NCBI RefSeq assembly: GCF_038592905.1
Contig: NZ_CP151943.1
Location: 468,001-532,000, forward strand
Reading direction: 5' to 3'
Source of the DNA: Neobacillus sp. FSL H8-0543
GTDB taxonomy: Bacteria; Bacillota; Bacilli; Bacillales; Cytobacillaceae
DNA length: 64,000 bases
Part shown: positions 26,488 through 34,583 of the stretch, one piece after another
Position numbering within the stretch: position 1 is the first letter of the stretch
Layout of the letters: each line of letters starts with the position of its first letter
Program-made: the position numbers and the translations under genes
The notes under the pieces: model-generated
What the model was told of the DNA's origin: nothing
The model's input: the letters and a program-made list of their open reading frames with translations, nothing else
Databases searched by the model: none

Positions 26488-27559
26488 GTTCTTCACCTCG
26501 TTTGTCATCTAACTTTTTCTTAATTACAGTACCTGTTGCGTGGACGGCAATTCCAGCAGTCGTTGCTCCAATCACGGCCAAGCCTACGGCATCTGGATTA
26601 ATTGTTGTTTGTGTTCCAGGTATCTTTGCTCTCCTTGTAAAGAATGGCCCGTTATCCCAAAATCCCTGCTCTGAACAGCCAATACATGGATTTCCTGATT
26701 GAATTGGATAGCTCACCCCACCATTCCAACGCATTTCTGCACAGGAGTTGTAGGTTGTTGGTCCCTTACAGCCAACTTTGTATAAGCAATATCCCTGTTT
26801 CGCCCCTTCATCATCAAACGATTCAACAAATAACCCTGCGTCAAAATATGCACGGCGGTTACACTTGTCATGAATACGGTGACGATAGAAAGCTTTTGGA
26901 CGACCAAACTGGTCTAATTCTGGTAATTTCCCAAAGGTGATGATATGAGCAATGACCCCTGTCATTACTTCTGCTATAGGTGGACAGCCAGGTACTAAAA
27001 TGGTTGGAATATCTTTAACAAAGCTTGTGACTGGTTTCGCCCCAGTTGGGTTTGGATGGGCTGCGGCAATTCCTCCCCATGCGGCACATGAGCCATAGGC
27101 AATAATTGCCTGTGCACCCTCTGCCATTTCCAGGAATGTCGCTTTTGCCGATTGTCCTCCTGCGGTTGAGAAGGCATCGTTTTCAGGAATGCTTCCTTCC
27201 ACCGCCAAAATATATTCGCCATGATAATCCTTTAAAACCTGTTTCATTGCTGCTTCTGCTTGGTGGCCTGATGCTGCGGATAATACTTCGGAGTACTCGA
27301 GTGAAATCATCTCGAGTAAAACGCTTTCAGTTTTTGGCTGTGATGACCGAATAAATGATTCGGAACAACCAGTGCAATCCTGGAATTGCAGCCAGACTAC
27401 CGGTACCCTTGTCTTGATTTCCATCGCTTTTACGACCTTGTCTGACTGGGAATAATCCAGCCCGAGTGTCGCAGCTAAGGCTGTGCACATCTTGAGGAAT
27501 TGACGCCGACTAAATCCTTGATCGATCGCGGTTTCATAAACGGTCTTCTGTCTTCTCAT
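26480..27559 (-). CDS. hyaA: [NiFe]-hydrogenase small subunit with Tat signal
   Basis: Iron-sulfur subunit, exported by Tat together with the large subunit. The twin-arginine motif SRRQFLK is at residues 17-23. Proximal-cluster cysteines are CTGC (62, 65), YGSC and PGCPP. Distal and medial cluster ligands lie in HDKCNRR, GYCLYKVGCKGP and NPCIGCSEQGFW. The two extra cysteines of oxygen-tolerant enzymes are Gly here (CTGC instead of CTCC; AAWGG instead of WGC). A C-terminal hydrophobic anchor (LAVIGATTAGIAVHA) follows. GGAGG lies 9 nt before the ATG. First gene of the operon. Confidence 0.96.
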   Translation of the reverse strand: MRRQKTVYETAIDQGFSRRQFLKMCTALAATLGLDYSQSDKVVKAMEIKTRVPVVWLQFQDCTGCSESFIRSSQPKTESVLLEMISLEYSEVLSAASGHQAEAAMKQVLKDYHGEYILAVEGSIPENDAFSTAGGQSAKATFLEMAEGAQAIIAYGSCAAWGGIAAAHPNPTGAKPVTSFVKDIPTILVPGCPPIAEVMTGVIAHIITFGKLPELDQFGRPKAFYRHRIHDKCNRRAYFDAGLFVESFDDEGAKQGYCLYKVGCKGPTTYNSCAEMRWNGGVSYPIQSGNPCIGCSEQGFWDNGPFFTRRAKIPGTQTTINPDAVGLAVIGATTAGIAVHATGTVIKKKLDDKRGEEHE

Positions 27560-27616
27560 CCGCTTTCTCCTCCATTTGCATAAAATATGTAAAAAACATG
27601 ATTACATAAAAATTGT

Positions 27617-27641
27617 AGTACAAAACGACGGATTTCGTACT
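27617..27641 (-). promoter_or_regulatory. Imperfect dyad upstream of the hydrogenase operon
   Basis: A 25-bp region with AGTAC at one end and GTACT at the other, with partly matching inner bases (AGTACGAAA / TTTTGTACT on the minus strand). It lies about 60 bp before hyaA, where a promoter or operator is expected. No match to FNR, CcpA or Fur sites was seen. Confidence 0.4.
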
Positions 27642-27790
27642 GAATTTTCAAAAAGATACACAAAGATTCCTTAACTGTATTTCTATCATATTTTTGTTAA
27701 AAAACTTGGAAAAGAAGATGCAAACAAACGCAAAAAGGCCTCCAGAGACTTGTCCCTGGTGACCTAAATAAGTTGTATGTTTAAAAGCCT

Positions 27791-28531
27791 TTAATCGGCG
27801 TACAGTTCTTCTTCTTGCTGTTCCTTTTTCAATCGCCTTTTATAAACAATCTTCGACAGATTAATGCTAATTTCATAAAGAAGCAACAATGGCAGTGTTA
27901 CAACAAAATCCGACATAAAGTCAGGGGGGGTAATAACAATGGCAATTAGAATTAAAACGAAGTATGCATATTTACGAATTCTTGCTAATACAAAAGGATT
28001 AATAATTCCTAAAGAGGTTAAGAACATAACTACTGCTGGTAGTTCGAATAATACACCGAACGGTAGTGTCATGTTCATGATAAAACGGAAATACCGATCT
28101 GCTGTAAAGTTCGTTACAAACATATCTGCTCCCATTTTCACTAAGAACTCTAGCACCATTGGGAATATTACGAAGTAACCAAAAGCAAGACCTACTATAA
28201 ATAGAATAAACAATGCTGGAATATATGATAATGTAATTTTTCTCTCAAATGGTCTTAGTGCCGGCTTAACAAATGCCCATAATTGAATCGCTAATACCGG
28301 AATCGTACCTGCAATCGCAATAACACTCGCTATCATAAAATAAACCCAAATGATATCACTTGGTCCGAGAACGATCAATTTTACATCAAGATCACGTACA
28401 AACCAATGATAAATATCTCCAACGTACATAAATCCGACGATAAAAAAGATAACAAAGGAAATTGCTGAGATTATGATTCGTTTACGTAATTCATCTAAAT
28501 GATCGACTAATTGTAATTCTTTATCTTCCAT
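27791..28531 (-). CDS. tatC: Sec-independent protein translocase TatC
   Basis: Core receptor of the twin-arginine translocase, 246 residues with six membrane helices. Characteristic segments are LVDHLDELRKRIIIS at the N-terminus, YIPALFILFIVGLAFGYFVIFPMVLEF and TPPDFMSDFVVTLPLLLLYE (conserved Asp-rich P5 loop). It lies just upstream of the hydrogenase operon, whose small subunit has a Tat signal. A dedicated TatAC pair for hydrogenase export is likely. The region to hyaA (27560-27790) holds only the presumed promoter. Confidence 0.95.
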   Translation of the reverse strand: MEDKELQLVDHLDELRKRIIISAISFVIFFIVGFMYVGDIYHWFVRDLDVKLIVLGPSDIIWVYFMIASVIAIAGTIPVLAIQLWAFVKPALRPFERKITLSYIPALFILFIVGLAFGYFVIFPMVLEFLVKMGADMFVTNFTADRYFRFIMNMTLPFGVLFELPAVVMFLTSLGIINPFVLARIRKYAYFVLILIAIVITPPDFMSDFVVTLPLLLLYEISINLSKIVYKRRLKKEQQEEELYAD

Positions 28532-28635
28532 TTGCTTCCCCTGCCAATATCAAAGGTGAAAATGAGTAAAACCCTTTGAATTTTATTAATACGATACGAG
28601 CAATTCTATAGTCTAAAAAAAGAATGAAGAAAAAA

Positions 28636-28662
28636 AGGGTAAGACGTAAACTCTTACACCCT
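28636..28662 (-). terminator. Terminator-like hairpin between tatA and tatC
   Basis: On the minus strand AGGGT(GT)AAGA pairs with TCTTACCCT, followed by seven U. It would limit read-through from tatA into tatC, giving more TatA than TatC. Confidence 0.6.
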
Positions 28663-28855
28663 ATTTAGTCAATTTATTCTTTTCTTCCTCAATGTCAACC
28701 ATTACATCGTCAGTCAATTCACGTGTTGATTTTTTAAATTCCTTTAACGTTTGTCCCATCGCACGACCAATTTCAGGTAATTTCTTCGGTCCAAAAATAA
28801 TTAGGGCTAATGTTAAGATTAAAATTAATCCGGGTATTCCAATATTTGAAAACAT
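28661..28855 (-). CDS. tatA: Twin-arginine translocase protein TatA
   Basis: The pore-forming Tat subunit: 64 residues, with a short N-terminal helix ([17 protein letters not shown]), the hinge [13 protein letters not shown], an amphipathic helix ([12 protein letters not shown]) and an acidic, then basic tail. It is transcribed toward tatC on the same strand. TatA oligomerises around the TatBC-like receptor to pass folded proteins. Confidence 0.95.
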   Translation of the reverse strand: MFSNIGIPGLILILTLALIIFGPKKLPEIGRAMGQTLKEFKKSTRELTDDVMVDIEEEKNKLTK

Positions 28856-29092
28856 TATTTTACATCCCCTTAGTAATAAATTGTCTTTCTACTATGATTA
28901 TAGTACTGATTATCATATTTGAGTTGAATTTACGCAATAATTCATAGTAATTTCACATAATCCAAAAAAATTAGGTTCGTTGTGATATTTAGCATTTAAA
29001 GTTTTTTTAGATAAAAAATCTCTATAGTCAATTTATCAATAACCCCATCTGAAGTCAATGACCAATTCCGATGAGTTAATTGTAAAAATATT

Positions 29093-29122
29093 TTGACAAT
29101 TAACAGGCTTTTAATATATAAT
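29093..29122 (+). promoter_or_regulatory. Sigma-A promoter of the small acidic protein gene
   Basis: TTGACA (29093-29098), an 18-nt spacer and TATAAT (29117-29122), both perfect hexamers. The rest of the 28856-29163 gap is AT-rich; I see no other feature in it. Confidence 0.8.
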
Positions 29123-29178
29123 TTTATTAACAACAACATATACTATTGGAAATCTAAAATGAAATGGAAGTGATGAAG

Positions 29179-29418
29179 ATGGAATTTTCACTCTCTAGTT
29201 ATGATGGAGCCTTACCTGTAGAGGTAACCATTGATGATGACAACGGAAGATATACAATTCGTAAAAGTGACAGAAGTGGGGAGTATTTCAATAGTCCCAA
29301 TGAATTAATCGAATGGGTGAAAGCACACTTCCATGAAGAAGACTTCTGCCACCCTGACGAATTAAGAAAAATGCTAGCACAATTGTCAGACTATGAATTA
29401 AACGGCTCTTATTATTAG
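29179..29418 (+). CDS. Small acidic protein of unknown function
   Basis: A protein of about 79 residues with MEFSLSSYDG at its start, a predicted beta-rich first half (VEVTIDDDNGRYTIRK) and a helical second half (NELIEWVKAHFHEEDF... DELRKMLAQL). No signal peptide or membrane segment. GGAAG lies 8 nt before ATG 29179; earlier in-frame ATGs at 29164 and 29173 are possible. A perfect sigma-A promoter and a strong terminator show a real single-gene unit next to dfrA. I do not recognise the family. Confidence 0.7.
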   Translation: MEFSLSSYDGALPVEVTIDDDNGRYTIRKSDRSGEYFNSPNELIEWVKAHFHEEDFCHPDELRKMLAQLSDYELNGSYY

Positions 29419-29421
29419 CAA

Positions 29422-29454
29422 AAGAAGCATCAGCATTGCTGGTGCTTCTTTTTT
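29422..29454 (+). terminator. Terminator of the small acidic protein gene
   Basis: An AGAAGCATCAGCA stem pairs with TGCTGGTGCTTCT and is followed by TTTTTT. Convergent with dfrA. Confidence 0.85.
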
Positions 29455-29462
29455 CAGTAACA

Positions 29463-29954
29463 TTATTTAGCTCTTCGATCATAAATCATAAATTCAAATT
29501 CATAAGGATTTTTTTCGTTTTTTATTCCTTGCTCCGACGAAATAAGTTGCCACTTTCCCACATCAAATTCAGGAAAGAACGTATCCCCCTCAAACCTGTC
29601 TTGGATATGTGTGATGTAAAGACGATCGGCATATTCGAAGGTTTCCTTGAATATTTCTGCACCGCCGATGATGAAAGTCTCCTCGTTCGTTTTCCGAGAG
29701 TATTCCACAAAATCTCCGATAGAATTGAAAACGGTACAGCCTTCACTTTGATAGTTGGACTGCCTTGTAATAATTATATTTTCTCTGCCTGGTAGTATCC
29801 GTCCGATTGATTCATGCGTTTTTCTTCCCATCGCAATCGGATGTCCCATCGTCACTCTTTTGAAAAATTTCAAATCCTCTGGTAAGTGCCACGGCAATTG
29901 ATTGTCTTTGCCAATAACTCTATTTTCATCCATTGCAACAATAAAAGAAATCAT
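29463..29954 (-). CDS. dfrA: Dihydrofolate reductase
   Basis: Reduces dihydrofolate to tetrahydrofolate with NADPH and regenerates the cofactor used up by thymidylate synthase. The 163-residue sequence has the classical [26 protein letters not shown] start with the substrate-binding acid in [15 protein letters not shown] and [11 protein letters not shown]. The start overlaps the thyA stop by 4 bp, so the two genes are coupled, the same pair seen in B. subtilis (thyB-dfrA). Confidence 0.96.
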   Translation of the reverse strand: MISFIVAMDENRVIGKDNQLPWHLPEDLKFFKRVTMGHPIAMGRKTHESIGRILPGRENIIITRQSNYQSEGCTVFNSIGDFVEYSRKTNEETFIIGGAEIFKETFEYADRLYITHIQDRFEGDTFFPEFDVGKWQLISSEQGIKNEKNPYEFEFMIYDRRAK

Positions 29955-30745
29955 ACGCTGACCACTCCTTTAATATGCGGATGAGGGTCATAGCCCTCTA
30001 AGGTGAAATCATCATAATCAAACGAGAAGATGTCTTTAACGTTCGGGTTAATTTGCATTTTTGGTAAGCTTCGAGGTTCTCGGCTCATTTGCAACTCTAC
30101 TTGTTCAAAATGATTTTGATAAATATGGACATCGCCAAAGGTGTGGACAAATTCACCAGGCTCTAAATTACATACTTGAGCTATCATCATTGTTAGTAAT
30201 GCATAAGAGGCAATATTAAATGGTACGCCAAGGAATAGGTCTGCTGAACGCTGGTATAGTTGACAAGACAATTTACCATCGACTACATAAAACTGAAATA
30301 GACAATGGCAAGGAGCCAGTGCCATGTCATCGATTTCGGCAACATTCCAGGCATTCACAATCAATCTTCTCGAGTTCGGATTCGTTTTGATTTGATCAAT
30401 GAGTTCACTGATTTGGTCAACAGTCTTACCATCTGCCCCGGTCCAAGAGCGCCACTGGTGTCCATATACTGGCCCTAACTCACCATTTTCATCGGCCCAC
30501 TCATTCCAAATACGAACGCCGTTTTCTTGTAAATAACGGACATTCGTATCACCTTTTAAAAACCAAAGCAATTCATAAATGATTGATTTTAAATGGAGTT
30601 TTTTTGTCGTTAACAGCGGAAAGCCTTCTGCTAGATTAAATCTTGTTTGGTAGCCAAAGGTGCTAATTGTCCCCGTTCCTGTCCTGTCACCTTTATTTGT
30701 TCCATTTTCCAATACATGCTTACATAGCTCTAAATACTGCTTCAC
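29951..30745 (-). CDS. thyA: Thymidylate synthase (ThyA type)
   Basis: Methylates dUMP to dTMP with methylene-tetrahydrofolate. The nucleophile is the first Cys of [18 protein letters not shown] (phosphate binding) and [11 protein letters not shown] are also present. The likely start is GTG 30745, preceded by GGGAG at 8 nt. This gives exactly 264 residues, the length of E. coli ThyA, and begins MKQYLELC. Two further in-frame GTG codons at 30748 and 30754 are less well placed. It is the B. subtilis ThyB-like, short form. Confidence 0.95.
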   Translation of the reverse strand: MKQYLELCKHVLENGTNKGDRTGTGTISTFGYQTRFNLAEGFPLLTTKKLHLKSIIYELLWFLKGDTNVRYLQENGVRIWNEWADENGELGPVYGHQWRSWTGADGKTVDQISELIDQIKTNPNSRRLIVNAWNVAEIDDMALAPCHCLFQFYVVDGKLSCQLYQRSADLFLGVPFNIASYALLTMMIAQVCNLEPGEFVHTFGDVHIYQNHFEQVELQMSREPRSLPKMQINPNVKDIFSFDYDDFTLEGYDPHPHIKGVVSV

Positions 30746-30786
30746 CACTGACACTCCCTTGTCTATTCATATTTTTTCATTTTACC

Positions 30787-31491
30787 TTATTGAAGGTTTT
30801 TAATAAAATGATAAGTACGTGGTGCCTTTGATTCAAGGAGATTCTGTGAACTTTCGTTCAGATAGTACATCGCAAAGGTTTCAGCAAGATATTCTTCCGG
30901 ATACATTATTAAGTAGATATTACCTGGGAATATCAGCCCTCTTTCCTCTTCCCAAATCATCTGAAATTCCTTGCTTTTGCTAATATTCTCATACAAGTAG
31001 CGATCAATTGAATGCGCCATTTCATGCAGCTCCAGATTAATTGATCCATGTCCTTTTCCTTGTTCACTATGTCCTATTTTTACAAGTACTACCTTCGTAC
31101 CGCCGATGCCTGGCACGTCATCCCAGGTTGTCTTAGAGTGGTAGCCTCGAGGGGTTTGCCCTGCTAACTTGCTCGCAGTCGGGTTATCGGTTAGTTTTCC
31201 AGTGAAAAGCTTAAGGATAATGCCGTGGTTATTTATATTTTTTAAAATGAAGTCTGGTAAAGACCCAATTCTATTAATAATTGCAGCTGCTTCTTTTTGA
31301 TTAAACAGATTTTCAGGTAACACAATAATTTGGTTTAAGTGTTGTAAGGAGGTTTCATTATTGATTGATTGATAGAGCACAGAGTCTTTCGGGTAATCTG
31401 CCAGTTTAATGCCGTCAAAGGATGCCTGTGAAGTCGTAATAACCGCCAAAAACGCTACAGTTATCATAGTTGCTACGACCCATTTTCTCAT
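30787..31491 (-). CDS. Secreted anthrax-lethal-factor-like metalloprotease (ATLF domain)
   Basis: A secreted zinc peptidase candidate of 234 residues. A signal peptide spans about residues 1-23 (MRKWVVATMITVAFLAVI). The zinc motif is HEMAH (HExxH), with the third ligand probably Glu in YPEEYLAETFAMYY downstream, the layout of the C-terminal catalytic domain of anthrax lethal factor and its non-toxin relatives. There is no translocation domain, so it is not itself a toxin by structure. AGGAGG lies before the ATG. Its substrate is unknown. The tandem-repeat array starts about 150 bp upstream of it. Confidence 0.8.
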   Translation of the reverse strand: MRKWVVATMITVAFLAVITTSQASFDGIKLADYPKDSVLYQSINNETSLQHLNQIIVLPENLFNQKEAAAIINRIGSLPDFILKNINNHGIILKLFTGKLTDNPTASKLAGQTPRGYHSKTTWDDVPGIGGTKVVLVKIGHSEQGKGHGSINLELHEMAHSIDRYLYENISKSKEFQMIWEEERGLIFPGNIYLIMYPEEYLAETFAMYYLNESSQNLLESKAPRTYHFIKNLQ

Positions 31492-31638
31492 GTTATCATC
31501 CTCCTAGTCTATTACTAGAATTATAACATGGTAGATGGTTGTAGAATCTTGGTGTTCACAGGTAAAAATGGTAAAAAATACATTAGAAAGCAATATAAAC
31601 TACTCTTTGTGACCACTTCTTGTAGTCTCATTTGCATG

Positions 31639-33163
31639 GTTCACTTGAAACCGTTCTTAGTTACCCGCTCTTGCGTTTTTTCCTTAGGTTCGGGCACTTT
31701 GAACCTCTCTTAGTTACCCGCTCTTGCGTTTTTTCCTTAGGTTCGGGCACTTTGAACCTCCCTTAGTTACCCCTCTTGCGTTTTTTCACAAGGTTCGGGC
31801 ACTTTGAACCTCCCTAAGTTACCGCTCTTGCGTTTTTTCACAAGGTTCGGGCACTTTGAACCTCTCTTAGTTACCACTCTTGCGTTTTTCACTTAAGTTC
31901 GGGCACTTTAAACCTCTCTTAGTTACCGCTCTTGCGTTTTCCCACAAGGTTCGGGCACTTTAAACCTCCCTTAGTTACCGCTCTCACGTTTTTCTCTTAA
32001 GTTCGGTCACTATGAACCTCTCTTAGTTACCCTTCTTACGTTTTCACCTTAGGTTCGGGCACTTTGAACCTCCCTTAGTTACCGCTCTTGCGTTTTTTCA
32101 CAAGGTTCGGCCACTTTAAACCTCCCTTTAGTTACCCTCCTTACGTTTTCACCTTAGGTTCGGTCACTATGAACCTCTCTTAGTTACCACTCTTGCGTTT
32201 TTCACTTAAGTTCGGGCACTTTAAACCTCTCTTAGTTACCGCTCTCACGTTTTTCTCTTAAGTTCGGTCACTTTGAACCCCTCTTAGTTACCCTTCTTAC
32301 GTTTTCACCTTAAGTTCGGTCACTATGAACCTCTCTTAGTTACCGTTCTTGCGACTTTTCCTTAGGTTCGGTCACTTTGAACCCCTCTTAGTTACCCTTC
32401 TTACGTTTTCACCTTAAGTTCGGTCACTTTGAACCTCTCTTAGTTACCCTTCTTACGTTTTCACCTTAGGTTCGGTCACTATGAACCTCTCTTAGTTACC
32501 CTTCTTACGTTTTCACCTTAGGTTCGGTTACTATGAACCTCTCTTAGTTACCCTTCTTACGTTTTCACCTTAAGTTCGGTCACTTTGAACCCCTCTTAGT
32601 TACCCTTCTTACGTTTTCACCTTAAGTTCGGTCACTTTGAACCTCTCTTAGTTACCCTTCTTACGTTTTCACCTTAGGTTCGGTCACTTTGAACCTCTCT
32701 TAGTTACCCTTCTTACGTTTTCACCTTAGGTTCGGTCACTATGAACCTCTCTTAGTTACCGTTCTTGCGTTTTTCCACAAGGTTCGGGCACTTTAAGCCG
32801 TTCTTAGTTACCGCTCTCGCGTTTTTTCACAAGGTTCGGGCACTTTGAACCTCCCTTAGTTACCGCTCTCGCGTTTTTTCACAAGGTTCGGTCACTATGA
32901 ACCTCTCTTATTTACCGTTCTTGCGTTTTTCCACAAGGTTCGGGCACTTTAAGCCGTTCTTAGTTACCGCTCTCGCGTTTTTTCACAAGGTTCGGTCACT
33001 ATGAACCTCTCTTATTTACCGTTCTTGCGACTTTTCCTTAGGCTCGGTCACTATGAACCTCCCTTAGTTACCGCTCTTCCATTTTTCCACAAGGTTCGGG
33101 CACCTTGAACCTCCCTTAGTTACCACACTTGCGTTTTCTCACAAGGTTCGGGCACTTTAAACC
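31639..33163. repeat. Tandem minisatellite, about 29 copies of a ~52-bp unit
   Basis: The segment consists almost wholly of head-to-tail copies of one unit. Each copy contains GGTTCGGGCACTTTGAACC (or GGTTCGGTCACTATGAACC), then CTCTTAGTTACC, then CTCTTGCGTTTTTTC or TTCTTACGTTTTCACC. I counted 29 TTAGTTACC-type cores. The period is about 52 bp, not a multiple of 3, and stop codons recur in every frame, so it is not a protein repeat. A short inverted repeat (GGTTC...GAACC) lies in most units. It fills the space between the metalloprotease gene and the Ter locus. Confidence 0.95.
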
Positions 33164-33239
33164 GATTGATACTAACCGATCCCTCCTTTTTCCCACTGCG
33201 GTGAACTATACCATTATTTTCATTCCCTATCCCAAATGA

Positions 33240-33267
33240 AAAAACTCGTACAAATGTACGAGTTTTT
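33240..33267 (-). terminator. Terminator of the Ter locus
   Basis: A 12-bp stem (AAAAACTCGTAC/GTACGAGTTTTT) follows the last terD gene. Confidence 0.85.
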
Positions 33268-33278
33268 ATAAAAGATAC

Positions 33279-33857
33279 CTAGACAACTAATCCAAAGTTA
33301 CGGCATAGTGCGGCTAGTCCACCTGAGAAGCCGCTACCAACAGCGTTAAACTTCCACTCGCCGTTATGGCGGTAGAGTTCACAAATGACGACGGCGGTTT
33401 CAACTGAAAAGTCCTCACCGAGGTCAAATCTAAGAATTTCACGACCCGTTTCTTCGTCAAATAAACGTGCAAAGGCGTTTGAAACTTGTCCGAAATTCTG
33501 GTGCCTTGCATCGGCATCATGAATCGTTACCGTAATCGCAATCCGATGTACATGCGCCGGGACCTTGCTAAAGTCGATCTTAATTTGCTCGTCGTCTCCG
33601 TCACCTTCACCGGTACGATTATCGCCTGTATGCTCCACTCCACCTGAAGTGTGGACCAAGTTATTGTAGAAAATGAAGTCTAAATCTTGTGTTACCTTAC
33701 CGTTGACATCCGTCAGAAATGCAGATGCGTCCAAGTCGAAGTCATGACCACCATGATAATGGTTTGTATCCCAGCCAAGTCCGATTACGGCCTTGGTTAA
33801 TCCTGGATTCGTCTTCGTTAGGTCAATACGTTGTCCCTTTGATAAATTGATACCCAC
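33279..33857 (-). CDS. TerD family stress protein
   Basis: TerD-domain proteins bind calcium and take part in resistance to tellurite and other stresses. This 192-residue copy has [19 protein letters not shown] at the N-terminus, the acidic calcium-binding stretches DFDLDASAF and [14 protein letters not shown], and [18 protein letters not shown] near the end. Start at GTG 33857 with AGAGG 8 nt upstream, matching the family start; the longer frame to 33866 has no spacing. Last gene of the Ter locus. Closest in sequence to the TerD at 43168-43749. Confidence 0.92.
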   Translation of the reverse strand: MGINLSKGQRIDLTKTNPGLTKAVIGLGWDTNHYHGGHDFDLDASAFLTDVNGKVTQDLDFIFYNNLVHTSGGVEHTGDNRTGEGDGDDEQIKIDFSKVPAHVHRIAITVTIHDADARHQNFGQVSNAFARLFDEETGREILRFDLGEDFSVETAVVICELYRHNGEWKFNAVGSGFSGGLAALCRNFGLVV

Positions 33858-33910
33858 CTTTATCACCTCTTTAAGAACATTTTAATTCTCTCAACAATAA
33901 GCCCTTCTAA

Positions 33911-34534
33911 TTAACTATATGAACGAACAACTTCACTTAAGCTTGCTGCATTCGTACCACTACCTATCGCAGCAAACTTCCACTCGTTGCCATGGCGGTA
34001 GATTTCTCCTGCTACTAAGCAAGTTAATCCACTGTAGTTGTCAGATAAATTATAGCGAATCAATTCATTGTTATTTGAAGGATTGACGATTCTGATAAAT
34101 GCATTTTGAATCATACCGAAATGCTGCTTTCTTTTTACACAGTCATAAATATTTACGACAAAGACGAGCTTTTGCACATTCGACGGAACTCTGCTCAGGT
34201 CAACAACAACTTGTTCGTCGTCTCCATCACCGTCACCTGTTAAGTTATCACCTGAATGCTGAACACTGCCGTCAGGACTTTTTAAATTTCCAAAGTAAAC
34301 GACATCTTTATTGTTTTGAACCTTATCATTTGCACCAAGCATAATAACCGAAGCATCACAGTCAACATTAGCGCCACTTGCGCCACCACCGCCAAACAGA
34401 CCGCCGAAGAGGCCACCGCCGCCACCTTTACCAGATTGAACGGGATCCCAACCTAAACCTACTAATATTTTAGAAAGACCTGGATTTCCTTTTGTTAAAT
34501 CGACTCTTTGACCTTTTTGTAAGTTAATAGCCAT
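33911..34534 (-). CDS. TerD family protein with glycine-rich insertion
   Basis: A more divergent TerD-domain protein (207 residues). After MAINLQKGQRVDLTKGNPGL there is a glycine-rich insert at about residues 33-54 (GKGGGGGLFGGLFGGGG) just before the first acidic site (NVDCDASVIML). The second site is [14 protein letters not shown]. It ends with GNEWKFAAIGSG. This arrangement resembles YceC-type TerD paralogues. GAGGTG lies 6 nt before ATG 34534. It sits between telA and the last terD. Confidence 0.92.
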   Translation of the reverse strand: MAINLQKGQRVDLTKGNPGLSKILVGLGWDPVQSGKGGGGGLFGGLFGGGGASGANVDCDASVIMLGANDKVQNNKDVVYFGNLKSPDGSVQHSGDNLTGDGDGDDEQVVVDLSRVPSNVQKLVFVVNIYDCVKRKQHFGMIQNAFIRIVNPSNNNELIRYNLSDNYSGLTCLVAGEIYRHGNEWKFAAIGSGTNAASLSEVVRSYS

Positions 34535-34583
34535 TTTCTTCACCTCATCATAAAATTTGTAATGTGCAACAATATATAAAGTA

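Noticed and set aside
26480..27559. Loss of a proximal-cluster cysteine in the hydrogenase small subunit (Ser in AFSTAGG)
   Set aside because: That position is not a cluster ligand. The real ligands (CTGC, YGSC, PGCPP) are all present.
31528..31713. A 61-residue open frame running into the repeats
   Set aside because: It has no good ribosome site, overlaps the upstream region of the protease gene, and its end is made of the non-coding repeat.
31639..33163. CRISPR array
   Set aside because: The whole unit of about 52 bp is repeated; there are no unique spacers, and no cas genes are in the window.
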